From Rhizobiales bacterium Ga0077545 (GTDB taxonomy: Bacteria; Pseudomonadota; Alphaproteobacteria; Rhizobiales; Methylopilaceae), in contig LNEV01000008.1 of assembly GCA_001464335.1 (NCBI GenBank), positions 62,001 through 126,000 on the forward strand: a stretch of DNA of 64,000 nucleotides, given 5' to 3'. The first letter of the stretch is position 1. Every line of letters begins with the position of its first letter. The notes beneath the pieces were generated by a model. It did no database searches. It saw only the letters and a program-made list of their open reading frames with translations, and was not told the DNA's origin. This document shows positions 8,233 to 17,443 of the stretch, piece after piece. The position numbers and the translations under genes are program-made.

Positions 8233-9188
8233 AGGTTTCGGTCGTCATCGCCTGCTTCAATTCGGCGGCTTTCGTCGAGGCGGCCGTGCGCTCGGCGTTT
8301 GCCCAGACACTTGCCGACATCGAATGCATCGCGGTGGACGACGGCTCGACGGATGAAACGCCTGAGATTTTGAACCGGCTGGCGCAGGAAGACCCGCGCC
8401 TTCGCGTTCTGGCCATGCCTCAAAACGGCGGGCCAAGCGCCGCGCGCAATGCGGCCATCGATGCCGCGCGCGGAGAGTTCATCGCAGTGCTCGACTCCGA
8501 TGACAGTTTTCATCCTTCGCGGCTCGCAAGGCTTGTTGAACTGGCCGATGATGCGGACGCCGATTTCATGGCCGACAACCAGATGGTTGTCGCCGAAGAT
8601 GACGGGCGCGGGCTGGGACCTGCGTTCCGCTTCGAGCGCGACCGAACCGAAATCGATCTGACGCGCTTCCTTGCGGGAAGCGTTCCGGTCCGGGGTGAGT
8701 ATTCCCTCGGCTATCTCAAACCCATCATGCGCCGGACATTCCTCAACAATCATGGCCTGCGCTACGACACGCGCTATTCGGTGGGAGAGGATTTCCTGCT
8801 GTATGTCGACGCCTTGCTCAAGGGTGCCCGTTTCGGCATCACGGACGAGCCTCTCTATGTCTATACGAAACGCTTAAGCTCGCTCACCCGTTCGGGAGGC
8901 TGGACCCTGCGCGTGCTTGCGGGCATGAGCCGCGAGATTCTGGAACGTCATGGCGGTGAGCTTTCGCCATCGGCGCAGCAGGCCCTCAAGGAGCGCGTCG
9001 GCATTCTGCACCGCCGCGCGCAGGCACTCGATCTTGCCGACAGGCTGCGCGCGCGCGATCCGCGGGGCGCCGCGGCTTTGCTGGCCCGGGAGCCGGTGGC
9101 GCTGGCCGCGCTCGGCCGCGAATTGGTGGATGTCGGGCGCCGCCGGTTTCAGCGCGGGCCTGTCACGGGGGAGGGCCGCGCATCATGA
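8229..9188 (+). CDS. Glycosyltransferase family 2
   Basis: A 319-residue GT-A glycosyltransferase. It begins KVSVVIACFNSAAFV, with nucleotide contact at AVDDGSTDET, a donor-site segment NGGPSAARNAAI and the metal site DSDD at residues 89-92. A GTG start at 8229 overlaps the acyltransferase stop as GTGA, with GGAGGG about ten bases upstream. The C-terminal third is Arg/Ala-rich and may be amphipathic. It is the third polymer-building transferase of the operon and, with the priming enzyme, points to a repeat of about four sugars. Confidence 0.9.
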   Translation: MKVSVVIACFNSAAFVEAAVRSAFAQTLADIECIAVDDGSTDETPEILNRLAQEDPRLRVLAMPQNGGPSAARNAAIDAARGEFIAVLDSDDSFHPSRLARLVELADDADADFMADNQMVVAEDDGRGLGPAFRFERDRTEIDLTRFLAGSVPVRGEYSLGYLKPIMRRTFLNNHGLRYDTRYSVGEDFLLYVDALLKGARFGITDEPLYVYTKRLSSLTRSGGWTLRVLAGMSREILERHGGELSPSAQQALKERVGILHRRAQALDLADRLRARDPRGAAALLAREPVALAALGRELVDVGRRRFQRGPVTGEGRAS

Positions 9189-10666
9189 CGCTGCGCCGCG
9201 CCGCCGGGCGCTCCTCGTTCTGGATGATGGCCGGAAATGCCGGACAGCAGATCTTCGGCTTTCTGGTGTTCGTCTATCTTGCGCGTGTGCTGACGCCTGC
9301 GGATTTCGGCACGATCGCGCTGGCCTATGTGGTGACGGATATCCTGACCCAGCTCGGAAGGCTCGGTCAGGTGGAAGCCCTGCAGCAGCGGGCGGAGCTG
9401 GATCGCGAGACCGCCAGCACCGCATTCTGGCTGCTGCAGGGCACCGGCCTTGCGTTTTCCGTCGCCGTCTTCCTGCTGGCCGAGCCGATGGAGCGCCTGT
9501 TTGCGGCGCCGCACCTTGCATCCGTGCTGCACTTGCTGGCGCCGATCTGCTTCCTGCAATGCCTCGGCGGTGTGCACGAGGCGTGGCTGCGGCGCGATTT
9601 CGGATACCGTGCGCTTGCCGTGCGTACCTTCGGCGCCTCGCTCGCGGGCTCGCTGGCCGCTGCGGCGCTTGCGGGCCTCGGCTTCGGGATCTATGCGCTG
9701 GTCGCCCAGCGGCTCGTCCTTGTCCTTGCGATGACCGCGATGGTCTGGGCCAGCTATCGCTGGCTGCCGGGATTGCGTTTCAATCCGGGAGAGGCGAAGC
9801 GCCTGTTGCTGACCGGCCTCGACATCATGTCCGCGACGGTGATGAACATGATCGGGCCGCGTATGGTCGATGCGGTTGTCGGGCTTTTCCTCGGCGTCGC
9901 GCTTCTCGGCCAGCTGCGCATTGCATGGCGCATCGTGGACTTCGTCAATCAGCTCACGTTCCAGCCGGTTCTGGCGGTCGCGCTGTCGTCCCTCAGCCGT
10001 CTCCAGCATGACAAGGCGGCGGTCCGCCGGGCGTTCCTGCGCTTCGTCCAGATCAGCGCACTTGCGACCATCCCGATCTTCGTCGGGCTCGCGCTGATCG
10101 CGGAGCCGATCTTCGATCTCATGCTCGGCGAGCAGTGGCGGCCGGCGGTGCCGTTGTTCCAGATCCTCGTTCTGGTCTCGCTCGCCGCGCCCATCAATTA
10201 TTTCTTCGCGCCTGCGATGATTGCTGTCGGCGCGACACGCACCGTGTTCCGTCAGGCGCTGCTTCAGTTCGTTCTGACGGTCGGGCTTTCGGTCCTCGCG
10301 GCGCAGATCGGCCTGCGTGCCGTTCTCGCCGCGCATGTGTTGCGTGCCTACATCATGAGTGGTTTCAACATTGCGGCCCTGAAACGCCAGTGCGATCTGC
10401 CGGTGCGCGATGTGATGCGAACCCTCGTTCCCGCGTTCTGCGCTTCGGTGGCCATGGCGGCCTGCGTTCTGGCCCGCCAGAATTTCTATGCGGTGCCGGA
10501 TGTGTGGATGGGGCTTGCGGGGGACATCGCGCTGGGCGCTGTGATCTACGGGACGGTGCTGCTCGCGGGCGATTTCGCGCGTCTGTGGCCGCGCCATATT
10601 CGCGGCCTTGTCGGTATCGCGCGGGACATCGTGCGCCCTCAGGAAGTTGCGGTGAAAGTGCCATGA
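9185..10666 (+). CDS. Lipid-linked oligosaccharide flippase (Wzx-like)
   Basis: A 493-residue polytopic protein of the MATE-related polysaccharide exporter family, with roughly 12-14 predicted hydrophobic helices. The opening FWMMAGNAGQQIFGFLVFVYLARVLTPADFG is typical of Wzx/ExoT-like flippases. It would move the undecaprenyl-pyrophosphate-linked repeat across the inner membrane to the polymerase. ATGA overlaps join it to the genes on both sides. Confidence 0.9.
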   Translation: MTLRRAAGRSSFWMMAGNAGQQIFGFLVFVYLARVLTPADFGTIALAYVVTDILTQLGRLGQVEALQQRAELDRETASTAFWLLQGTGLAFSVAVFLLAEPMERLFAAPHLASVLHLLAPICFLQCLGGVHEAWLRRDFGYRALAVRTFGASLAGSLAAAALAGLGFGIYALVAQRLVLVLAMTAMVWASYRWLPGLRFNPGEAKRLLLTGLDIMSATVMNMIGPRMVDAVVGLFLGVALLGQLRIAWRIVDFVNQLTFQPVLAVALSSLSRLQHDKAAVRRAFLRFVQISALATIPIFVGLALIAEPIFDLMLGEQWRPAVPLFQILVLVSLAAPINYFFAPAMIAVGATRTVFRQALLQFVLTVGLSVLAAQIGLRAVLAAHVLRAYIMSGFNIAALKRQCDLPVRDVMRTLVPAFCASVAMAACVLARQNFYAVPDVWMGLAGDIALGAVIYGTVLLAGDFARLWPRHIRGLVGIARDIVRPQEVAVKVP

Positions 10667-11691
10667 AGATTTTCTACTACAAGGACCCTGCCGGAAATTT
10701 CGGCGATGACCTCAACGGCTGGATCTGGGAGGCGCTGGCCCCCGGCATCTGGAACGAGAACGCCCCGACGAATTTCAGCGGCATCGGCACGATCATCGGC
10801 CCGACCATGCCGCAAGCCAAATCCTGGGTGGTCTTCTCGAGCGGCGCGGGATACGGACCGGCGCCGTCCGGTTTCGGCCAGAGCGGCTGGAATCTCGTCT
10901 GCGTGCGGGGGCCGCTTACCGCCAAGGTTCTTTCGCTCGACAGCAAGCTTGTCGTGTCCGATGGCGCGATGCTGTTGTCGCAGGTGCCGGGGCTGGAGCC
11001 CTTGCCGGACAGCGAACGCCACGGCGTGGTGTTCATGCCGCATCATCACGCGCTTTACACCGGCGCGTGGCAGGAGGTCTGCGCCCGCGCGGGGATCGAA
11101 TATCTCGATCCGCGTGCCGACAGCCGGGCAACTTTGGAGCGCATCCGTTCGGCAAAGCTCGTCGTGGCGGACGCGATGCATGCCGCGATCACGGCCGATG
11201 CCCTGCGTGTGCCGTGGATTCCCGTCACCACATCGCGCGAGATCAGCACGTTCAAATGGCTGGACTGGACGTTGTCTCTCGACATGCCCTACGACCCGGT
11301 CGCGCTGCCGCAAAGCACGACGGCCGAAAGCGTGCGCAGCGCAACGCTTGCGCTCTATGCCTACGATTTTGCGCTGAAGAACCGTTCGGTGGACAGCGTT
11401 CTGGCGCATTACCGCAAGGACCGCGCGCGCAAGGCCTCGCGCACCTGGCCGTTGCGGCGCAATGCCGGCCACGGAATTTACAAGCGGGGGCTGCTCCCGC
11501 TGTTCGGTTCGGCACCTTTGGCAGGCATGAGGAGCGCGATGGACGAGCGCCGTCTCGACCGTGCCGCGACGGCTCTTTCCCAGGCCGCGCGGGGGCGCTC
11601 CTATCTCAGCCGTGACGATGCCTGGCAGCGTGCGGTCGGCGAACTCGTGCTCAGGCTCGAGACAACAGTCCGGGCACACGCCGCGGCCTGA
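10663..11691 (+). CDS. Polysaccharide pyruvyl transferase family protein (ExoV-like)
   Basis: A 342-residue protein beginning KIFYYKDPAGNFGDDLN, the usual opening of the pyruvyl transferase family. Conserved stretches include GIGTIIG, CVRGPLTA, FMPHHHALY and VVADAMHAAITADALRVPWI. The family transfers pyruvate from phosphoenolpyruvate to sugar hydroxyls as a ketal, giving the polymer extra negative charge. The start at 10663 overlaps the flippase stop (ATGA); the longer upstream frame is a shadow of the flippase gene. The 3' end overlaps the convergent polymerase gene by 41 bases. Confidence 0.88.
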   Translation: MKIFYYKDPAGNFGDDLNGWIWEALAPGIWNENAPTNFSGIGTIIGPTMPQAKSWVVFSSGAGYGPAPSGFGQSGWNLVCVRGPLTAKVLSLDSKLVVSDGAMLLSQVPGLEPLPDSERHGVVFMPHHHALYTGAWQEVCARAGIEYLDPRADSRATLERIRSAKLVVADAMHAAITADALRVPWIPVTTSREISTFKWLDWTLSLDMPYDPVALPQSTTAESVRSATLALYAYDFALKNRSVDSVLAHYRKDRARKASRTWPLRRNAGHGIYKRGLLPLFGSAPLAGMRSAMDERRLDRAATALSQAARGRSYLSRDDAWQRAVGELVLRLETTVRAHAAA

Positions 11692-13078
11692 CATTTTGTG
11701 CCGCCGCGTACCGGTGTTCGGTCTGGCGGCGCGAGATGATCGCAACTCCGAGACACAGCGAAATATAGGTAAAGCCGGCAACGCCGCTGAACGGGGCCGC
11801 CTCGGTGAGCCCGCGCAGCAGGATGAAGAACACCAGCGCAAGACCGCGCGCTTCGCCCAGCCGGAAACCCCAGAACAATGTGCTGACAACCGCCATGATG
11901 AGGATCACGAAGCCGATCAGGCCAGTGCCGACGAGGACTTCGAGGAAAAGGTTGTGGGCGTGCGCGGCAGCATCGAAAAGACCGGGCTGGGACGGCAGGA
12001 CATACAGCATCGCGCCATAGCCCCAGCCGGTCAGCGGCTTTTCCGACCATAATCTCAGCACCGTCTCCCAGATATAGCTGCGCCCGGTGGCGGTGAGGAT
12101 TTCCTCCACCCGGCCGCTGCGCGAGAGCAGGGACAGGATGTTGTCCATGAACGGAATGAGTGCAAGGAGCAACGCCCCACCGAACACGCCGCAGATGATG
12201 ACGAGCGGTCCGCGCCCCGGCCGGAAGAGATGATAACCGATGAGAATGACGAGAGCCGCAGCAATCGGGCTGCGGCTCTGGCTGAAGAAGATCGAGGCCG
12301 CAAATACGACAACGGCCGCGAGTGAGATCAGCCGCATTCGCGGGCCGAACTCGCGCCAGAAGATCGAGATCAGAAGAATGCCGAACGCGGCGACACCGCC
12401 GATCGCGTTCGGGCTTCCGGTGATGCCGCGCATGCGGTTTTGCGGGATGCGAACGCCGTTCACCCATTCCCACATGCGCCCGAAGCTCGGATTGACGAAA
12501 TAGACAACGATCGACACCGCGCACAGAAACAGCGCGGCGAGAATAATGGTGAAGGCGATGGACCGCTCGCTGTTGAAGGAGAGCGTGTAGACCGTGAACA
12601 TGTGGAACACGGCAAGCGAGAACACCGCGACCGCGTTCGGCACGGGAGCGGGCGAATAGGCGGCCGTCAGCGCCATCCAAAGATAGAGCAGCAGCCACAG
12701 CCCGGCGCTGCCGTTGAGATAGACGGCGAAGTGGGTGCGGAATCGCGCGAAGATCACACCCGCGAGCAGGGCCCATGAGCCGAGCTTCATGAGCACCTGA
12801 AAATCGAGGCTCTTGTCTTCGTATTCACGGATGCGGAAGACGGCGGCGAGCATGATCAGTGAAAGCGTGAACAGCACAAGCGTCGCGGCGCGGTTTCCGG
12901 AGATCACCCGCAGCATGAAGGCGATTGCAATGGCGACCACCGGAATGCCGGCGAGTGCGCCGAACACGACAAGATCGGCCTGCGTGAGCGCGGCCGCAAT
13001 GCCCGCAAGCCACAGCGCGATCAGCAGACCGAGGATCCAGCTTTCGTCGAAACGGAACAGGGAGAGGGCGCGATTCAT
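11651..13078 (-). CDS. O-antigen ligase/polymerase family protein (Wzy-like)
   Basis: A 475-residue membrane protein with about eleven or twelve hydrophobic segments and a large periplasmic loop. Conserved pieces are SPNAIGGVAAFGILL, FFSQSRSPIAAALV and GWGYGAMLY followed by AHNLFLEVLVGTGLIG, the H-N-x-F-L-E signature of the Wzy_C/O-antigen ligase family. It is the likely periplasmic polymerase that joins repeats delivered by the flippase. Its start overlaps the deacetylase stop (ATGA). It is the last gene of the leftward operon and overlaps the pyruvyl transferase tail to tail. Confidence 0.88.
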   Translation of the reverse strand: MNRALSLFRFDESWILGLLIALWLAGIAAALTQADLVVFGALAGIPVVAIAIAFMLRVISGNRAATLVLFTLSLIMLAAVFRIREYEDKSLDFQVLMKLGSWALLAGVIFARFRTHFAVYLNGSAGLWLLLYLWMALTAAYSPAPVPNAVAVFSLAVFHMFTVYTLSFNSERSIAFTIILAALFLCAVSIVVYFVNPSFGRMWEWVNGVRIPQNRMRGITGSPNAIGGVAAFGILLISIFWREFGPRMRLISLAAVVVFAASIFFSQSRSPIAAALVILIGYHLFRPGRGPLVIICGVFGGALLLALIPFMDNILSLLSRSGRVEEILTATGRSYIWETVLRLWSEKPLTGWGYGAMLYVLPSQPGLFDAAAHAHNLFLEVLVGTGLIGFVILIMAVVSTLFWGFRLGEARGLALVFFILLRGLTEAAPFSGVAGFTYISLCLGVAIISRRQTEHRYAAAQNVRPRRVPGLLSRA

Positions 13079-13824
13079 GGCCCCTCCCGCGGCGTGTTAA
13101 CCGCCGCCTCAAGCGCAACAATGCGGTAGCCCTCCGCCTTCAGGAAGGCGAGAAAATCGGGCAGGAAATCCGCCGTATGGGCCTGCGCGTCGTGGAGCAT
13201 GACGATGCCGCGTCCACGGTTTTTGACCAGACGTTTCAGCCGCTCCAGGGTCTCGGCAGGGGGATCGCCCTTCCAGTCCTTGGGGCTGATGTCGGTGCTC
13301 ATCACGATCTGCCCGCCCTCGGCAAGAAGACGGTTCATTTCCGGTGTCTGGCTGAGATTGGGATAGCGGAACAGGCGGGCATCCTGCGTGCGGCCGGTCG
13401 TCGTGCGGACGAAGTCGATCGTCTGTTCGATGTCGTCCTTGCCGACCTCTGGGGACACTTTTTTCAGATCGCGATGCGACCAGGTGTGGGTGCCGATCGT
13501 GTGGCCTTCGGCGGCGATGCGGCGAAGAAGTTCCGGCGCCTGCTTGGCACGGCGGCCCACCACGAAGAACGTCGCGCGGATGCATTCGCGTTTCAGCGTG
13601 TCGAGGATCCGCTCGGTGGATTTCGGGTTCGGGCCGTCGTCGAAGGTGAGGGCGATCTCTTTCGGAGCGAAGGGGGGCGAGGCGTAATGGAAGCTGCCCA
13701 CCATCTCGCCGGGCGCGATGCTCTGGACGCGCGATGTGCCGAGCGTTCCTGCGCCGCAATTCTGTGCAAGCGCGGAAGGTGCGCCCGCGAGTACGAGCAG
13801 AATGGCGGTCAGGAGCTGCCTCAT
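13075..13824 (-). CDS. Secreted polysaccharide deacetylase (NodB/CE4)
   Basis: A 249-residue protein with a cleavable signal peptide (LLTAILLVLAGAPSALA) and a NodB homology domain. Motif 1 is TFDDGP with Asp62 and Asp63. The zinc pair is His113 and His117 in HTWSH, followed by FRYPN, and the late motif is IVMLHD. The family removes acetyl groups from N-acetylated or O-acetylated polysaccharides. Embedded in this operon it probably modifies the exopolysaccharide in the periplasm. The start at 13824 overlaps the glycanase stop (ATGA). The open frame extends further upstream but that part is antisense-like shadow of the glycanase. Confidence 0.92.
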   Translation of the reverse strand: MRQLLTAILLVLAGAPSALAQNCGAGTLGTSRVQSIAPGEMVGSFHYASPPFAPKEIALTFDDGPNPKSTERILDTLKRECIRATFFVVGRRAKQAPELLRRIAAEGHTIGTHTWSHRDLKKVSPEVGKDDIEQTIDFVRTTTGRTQDARLFRYPNLSQTPEMNRLLAEGGQIVMSTDISPKDWKGDPPAETLERLKRLVKNRGRGIVMLHDAQAHTADFLPDFLAFLKAEGYRIVALEAAVNTPREGP

Positions 13825-14912
13825 GCGCTGCGCTCCGGTGCGTTGCGCATGGCGTTGGCGATGGCATCCCACATCGGTTTTCGTTTCATGTCCACGTCGA
13901 GAGGCAATGGCCGGCTGGGCAGGCCGTCGGGCCGCTTGGCGGACGGATCGGAGTTCAGCCAGGTGTAACGGTCCGACAATCCCCATGTCATGACACCTAT
14001 CACGGCAGGCTCGGACAGTGCCGCATCCAGATAGCGCGCGATGTGATCGGCCAGAATGCCGTCGCGCTCCGGGATGTCGGCGGGCAGATTGGTGTCCTGA
14101 ATGTCGAGCTCGGTGATGATGATCTTCAGCCCGAGATCGGCAATCTTCCCGAGGAACGAGGTGTAGGCGACCGGATCGAACTTGATGTCGCGCGTCACGA
14201 GATGCGCCTGAAGGCCGACGGCATCCACGGGCACCGACGTCGCCTTCAGCCGTTCGAGAAGCCGGATCAGCGCGCGGCGGCGGGTGCGGTGGGTTTCGAG
14301 TTCGTATTCGAAGCCGTAATCGTTGTAGACGAGCCGGGCGCCGGGCGCCGCAAACCGCGCGGCCCGGAACGCTTCGCCGATATAGCCCGGCCCAAGTGCG
14401 TCGAGGAACGGCGATGTCCGCAGATTGTCGGACCGGCCATGCGTCGGTTCGATCGCTTCGTTGACGACATCCCAATCCTGTATGGAGCCGAAATTGCTCA
14501 CCGTGCTGCGGACATGCCGCTGCATGAGCCCGTATTCCTTGTTCTTCAGCGCCGTGATGGCCCAGGCGGGAATGTTGCGGTGCCACACCAGAGTGTGCCC
14601 GCGCACGGACATTCTGTTGGCATTGGCGAAATCGACGAATTTCTGGGCGGTGCCGTATTGGCGCCGGTCGCGTTCACGCTCGAGGGCGCCCCATTTCATT
14701 TCCCATTCGGGAACGATGTATTCGGCCTCATGTTTGAGCGCGGTGGTGAAGTCACCCGCCATGAGCTGGGATGAGGTGACGGCCGCGCCGTAGAACAGCC
14801 CGCTCAAGCGCGCAATGCGCGCAAGGCTTGCCTCATCCTGAGACATCGCAAGGCGCGGCGCTCCGAGAAGAGCAAGACCGCCGCCGAGGACACTGCGTCG
14901 TGTGGGATACAT
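13821..14912 (-). CDS. Exported GH10 endo-glycanase (endo-1,4-beta-xylanase family)
   Basis: A 363-residue glycoside hydrolase family 10 enzyme. The N-terminus PTRRSVLGGGLALLGAP has a twin-arginine-like signal. The GH10 landmarks are HTLVWHRNIPAW, the acid/base Glu152 in DVVNEAI, and the nucleophile Glu268 in ITELD, with TWGLSDRYTWL near the end. GH10 enzymes retain configuration while cutting beta-1,4-linked xylan or glucan backbones. Placed between the co-polymerase/kinase and the deacetylase, it more likely trims or releases the exopolysaccharide than feeds on plant xylan; that is an inference. It starts 15 bases after the kinase stop. Confidence 0.92.
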   Translation of the reverse strand: MYPTRRSVLGGGLALLGAPRLAMSQDEASLARIARLSGLFYGAAVTSSQLMAGDFTTALKHEAEYIVPEWEMKWGALERERDRRQYGTAQKFVDFANANRMSVRGHTLVWHRNIPAWAITALKNKEYGLMQRHVRSTVSNFGSIQDWDVVNEAIEPTHGRSDNLRTSPFLDALGPGYIGEAFRAARFAAPGARLVYNDYGFEYELETHRTRRRALIRLLERLKATSVPVDAVGLQAHLVTRDIKFDPVAYTSFLGKIADLGLKIIITELDIQDTNLPADIPERDGILADHIARYLDAALSEPAVIGVMTWGLSDRYTWLNSDPSAKRPDGLPSRPLPLDVDMKRKPMWDAIANAMRNAPERSA

Positions 14913-14927
14913 CGGGCCGCGCTCCCG

Positions 14928-17201
14928 TCAGGCAACCTCGTTGGCGGGGAGAGCCGGCATCTGCCCATACGGCTCGGCGTAGACGGCGGCATCGTCGTAA
15001 AGATGCAGCATGTCGAGCTGGACCTTGTTCATCACCGCGCCGACCATCTTGCTGGTGACGAGCGGGGAGATGTGCAGCGCCTGCAGGATGGCGTCGCGCG
15101 GCGTCTGTTCCCATTCCACGACATAGATGAAACGGTCGATGACGCTGGCCGCGACGCGCGCGTCCACGGCGGCAAGCAGAGGCGGAAGATCCACGATGAC
15201 GTAATCATAAGCTCGCACCATGGTCTCGATCAGAGCCCGGAAATCGGCCGAGCGCAGAAGCTCGTCCGACTGGACGGAACTGTCGACGCGTCCGGCCGGG
15301 AGCACATGCAGTCCCGTCGCTTCGTCGGCACGCATCACGCTCGGCAAAGCGGCTTCGCCACGCACGACCTGCACCAGACCGGACCTTGCGCGTTCGCCCT
15401 CGCGGGTGAGGCTCGAGCGGCGGAAATCGGCGTCGATCAGCGCCACGCGCTTGCCGGTACAGGCAAGATGCTTTGCAAGCAGGAGATTGGTGAGGGATTT
15501 TCCTTCCTGCGGCAGCGCGGAGACGGCGCAGATGACTTTCGGCGGCGCGCCGTCGCCGTGGCCCTGCAACGCGGCCTTGATGACGCGCATGGTCTCGTTC
15601 GCGCGCAACATCGGATCGCGCGATATGGGATATGCCCCCTTGGTGAAATCGGCTTTGCGTCCCTCTTCGCCTCTGCCGACAAGCGTCGGCACGATCTTTC
15701 TGGCGAACGGCACGCCGCGGGCCGCGACGGGCCGTTGGCCGCTAAGGACCGGGATGATGCCGAGCATCGGAAGGCCCGTCAGGTTTTCCAGTTCCCAGCT
15801 GCTCCGGACGACATTGTCGAAGCGGTCGCGCACCAGCGCAATGCCGATGCCGAGAAGCGCGCCCAGCCCGCCGGCGAAGGCGAGAACCCGCAGAATGCGC
15901 GGGCTGCTCGCGCGCAGCGGCCGTGTCGCGGGCGTAACGACGCGTGCCTCGGCGATGGGGAAGCTTGCATCCTGGTCGGTCTGGCGCAGGCGGCCGAGGA
16001 AGTTTTCATAGAGCGTGCGCGTTGCCGCGGCCTGTCGGTCGAGTTCGCGCAGGCGAACCATTTTCTCGTTGTCGCTGGCATTGTCCTTCTTGACCGCCTG
16101 AAGGCTCTCTTCAAGCGAGGCCTGCCGGCTCTGCGCGACGACAAGATCACTGCGCGCCGCATCGCCGACGCGGCGCAGCTCCGTCATCATCTGACGCGTC
16201 AGATCCTGCTTTTCGCGCTTTGTGAGGTCGAGGCCCGACTGGTCGCCGTTGAGGCGCCGGGTCAGCATGAGTTCGCGCAGGCCGAGCTTGGAGTATTGCT
16301 TGCGAAGATCGGCGAGGATGGGGCTTTCGAGCGTGTCCGCCGAGAGCGCGTCCGGGTTCTCGGTCTCGATGAGAGTGTTGATCTGTTCGACGCGGGCCCG
16401 CTTTTCGGCTGTCGCGGCGCGGGCGATCAGAAGTTGCGAATTCAGTTCGGACAGCTCGCGCTCGTTGAGAAACACGCCTTCAGATTGAACGAGATTGTTG
16501 TCGGTGCGGTAATCGGAAACCGATTGCTCCGCTTTCAGCACGCGTTCGCGCAGTTCTTCCACGCGCTGCTCGAGCCAGACATTTGCCTGGCGCGTCGTCT
16601 CGTACCTCGCATCGATCTGCCCGGCCATATAGGCCTCGGCGATGCCGTTGGAGATTTCGGCCGCGAGTGCCGGGTTGAGCGCTTCGAAATCGATATGGAC
16701 GAGATAGGTGGTTCCCTGCCGCTGGACACTTGTCTGGGACATGACCGCCGAAACGAGCGCGCGTTCCTGGCTGTACTCGCTCGGGTCCGAGGAGCTCAGC
16801 AGAGAGAAAATCCAGCGTATCGGCATTTTTAGAATCGACGGACTGGCGATCTCGTCCTCGCGCCCCGTAAGGTCAAGCTTGCGGATGACCTGCAACGCAA
16901 GCGCTTCCGATTTGAGGATTTCAACCTGGCTGTCCACCGCGGCCGGATCCACGAGCGCAAGCGCAAGGCCCTGATTGCCGTTGTACAGATTGGGTTGTTT
17001 GAGATCGATAAGGACCGAGGTGCGGGCCGTATAGGCAGATGGTGTGGCGACGATGTAGGCGATGCCGAGGAGAAGGAACGCCAGAACCAGCGCGCCGATG
17101 AGCCGGATCTGACGCCGGAGTGCTGCGAGCAGGGCAACGATGAGTCGGCGCAGGTGGATTTCGTCGGAGGCGATACCGGTCGCCAAGGCAGTTTGACCCA
17201 T
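14928..17201 (-). CDS. Polysaccharide co-polymerase with fused tyrosine autokinase (Wzc/ExoP type)
   Basis: About 757 residues. Residues 1-60 include the first membrane helix (LIGALVLAFLLLGIAYIV). A Wzz domain and long periplasmic coiled coils follow, and a second helix lies near VLAFAGGLGALLGIGIAL. The cytoplasmic BY-kinase has Walker A SALPQEGKS (Lys568), Walker A' LIDADFRRSSL and Walker B VIVDLPP. The C-terminus has clustered tyrosines (LYDDAAVYAEPY), likely autophosphorylation sites. It controls chain length and export with the Wza-like lipoprotein. The start at 17201 is preceded by AAGGG eight bases upstream; an in-frame ATG at 17216 is an alternative. It is the first gene of the leftward operon. 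Confidence 0.93.
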   Translation of the reverse strand: MGQTALATGIASDEIHLRRLIVALLAALRRQIRLIGALVLAFLLLGIAYIVATPSAYTARTSVLIDLKQPNLYNGNQGLALALVDPAAVDSQVEILKSEALALQVIRKLDLTGREDEIASPSILKMPIRWIFSLLSSSDPSEYSQERALVSAVMSQTSVQRQGTTYLVHIDFEALNPALAAEISNGIAEAYMAGQIDARYETTRQANVWLEQRVEELRERVLKAEQSVSDYRTDNNLVQSEGVFLNERELSELNSQLLIARAATAEKRARVEQINTLIETENPDALSADTLESPILADLRKQYSKLGLRELMLTRRLNGDQSGLDLTKREKQDLTRQMMTELRRVGDAARSDLVVAQSRQASLEESLQAVKKDNASDNEKMVRLRELDRQAAATRTLYENFLGRLRQTDQDASFPIAEARVVTPATRPLRASSPRILRVLAFAGGLGALLGIGIALVRDRFDNVVRSSWELENLTGLPMLGIIPVLSGQRPVAARGVPFARKIVPTLVGRGEEGRKADFTKGAYPISRDPMLRANETMRVIKAALQGHGDGAPPKVICAVSALPQEGKSLTNLLLAKHLACTGKRVALIDADFRRSSLTREGERARSGLVQVVRGEAALPSVMRADEATGLHVLPAGRVDSSVQSDELLRSADFRALIETMVRAYDYVIVDLPPLLAAVDARVAASVIDRFIYVVEWEQTPRDAILQALHISPLVTSKMVGAVMNKVQLDMLHLYDDAAVYAEPYGQMPALPANEVA

Positions 17202-17361
17202 GGTCAACCCTTCCATACGCCCCCACGACAGAGAGCTTACCCCAGTCTCAAAATCGAGCTATGCCGCAGATGTGATCCTAACCTGCAGTACGCGCATGAG
17301 AATTGATGGCCGGAACGGCGGAAGTGTGATCGTGGCGCGTTCACTTCCCGGCTGAAATTCG

Positions 17362-17377
17362 CTGGACTCATGTCCAG
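17362..17377. promoter_or_regulatory. Inverted repeat between co-polymerase gene and small membrane protein
   Basis: CTGGAC-TCAT-GTCCAG is a perfect six-base inverted repeat with a four-base centre. It lies in the 242-base gap between the leftward co-polymerase operon (start 17201) and the rightward small gene at 17444. It is a plausible operator for one or both units; the cognate regulator is unknown. Confidence 0.4.
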
Positions 17378-17443
17378 TCATGATTGAAATTCCAAGAACA
17401 GAAGAGATCGATCTTGATGAGAATCGGTCCGGGGGAGGGAGCC

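Noticed and set aside
10135..10662. N-terminal extension of the pyruvyl transferase
   Set aside because: The extension is the flippase gene read out of frame; the family opening starts at 10663.
13825..14586. N-terminal extension of the polysaccharide deacetylase
   Set aside because: It is the glycanase gene read in another frame; a signal peptide begins at 13824.
17217..17443. A second sigma-54 promoter before the co-polymerase operon
   Set aside because: No GG-N10-GC pair with matching flanks was found on either strand in this gap.
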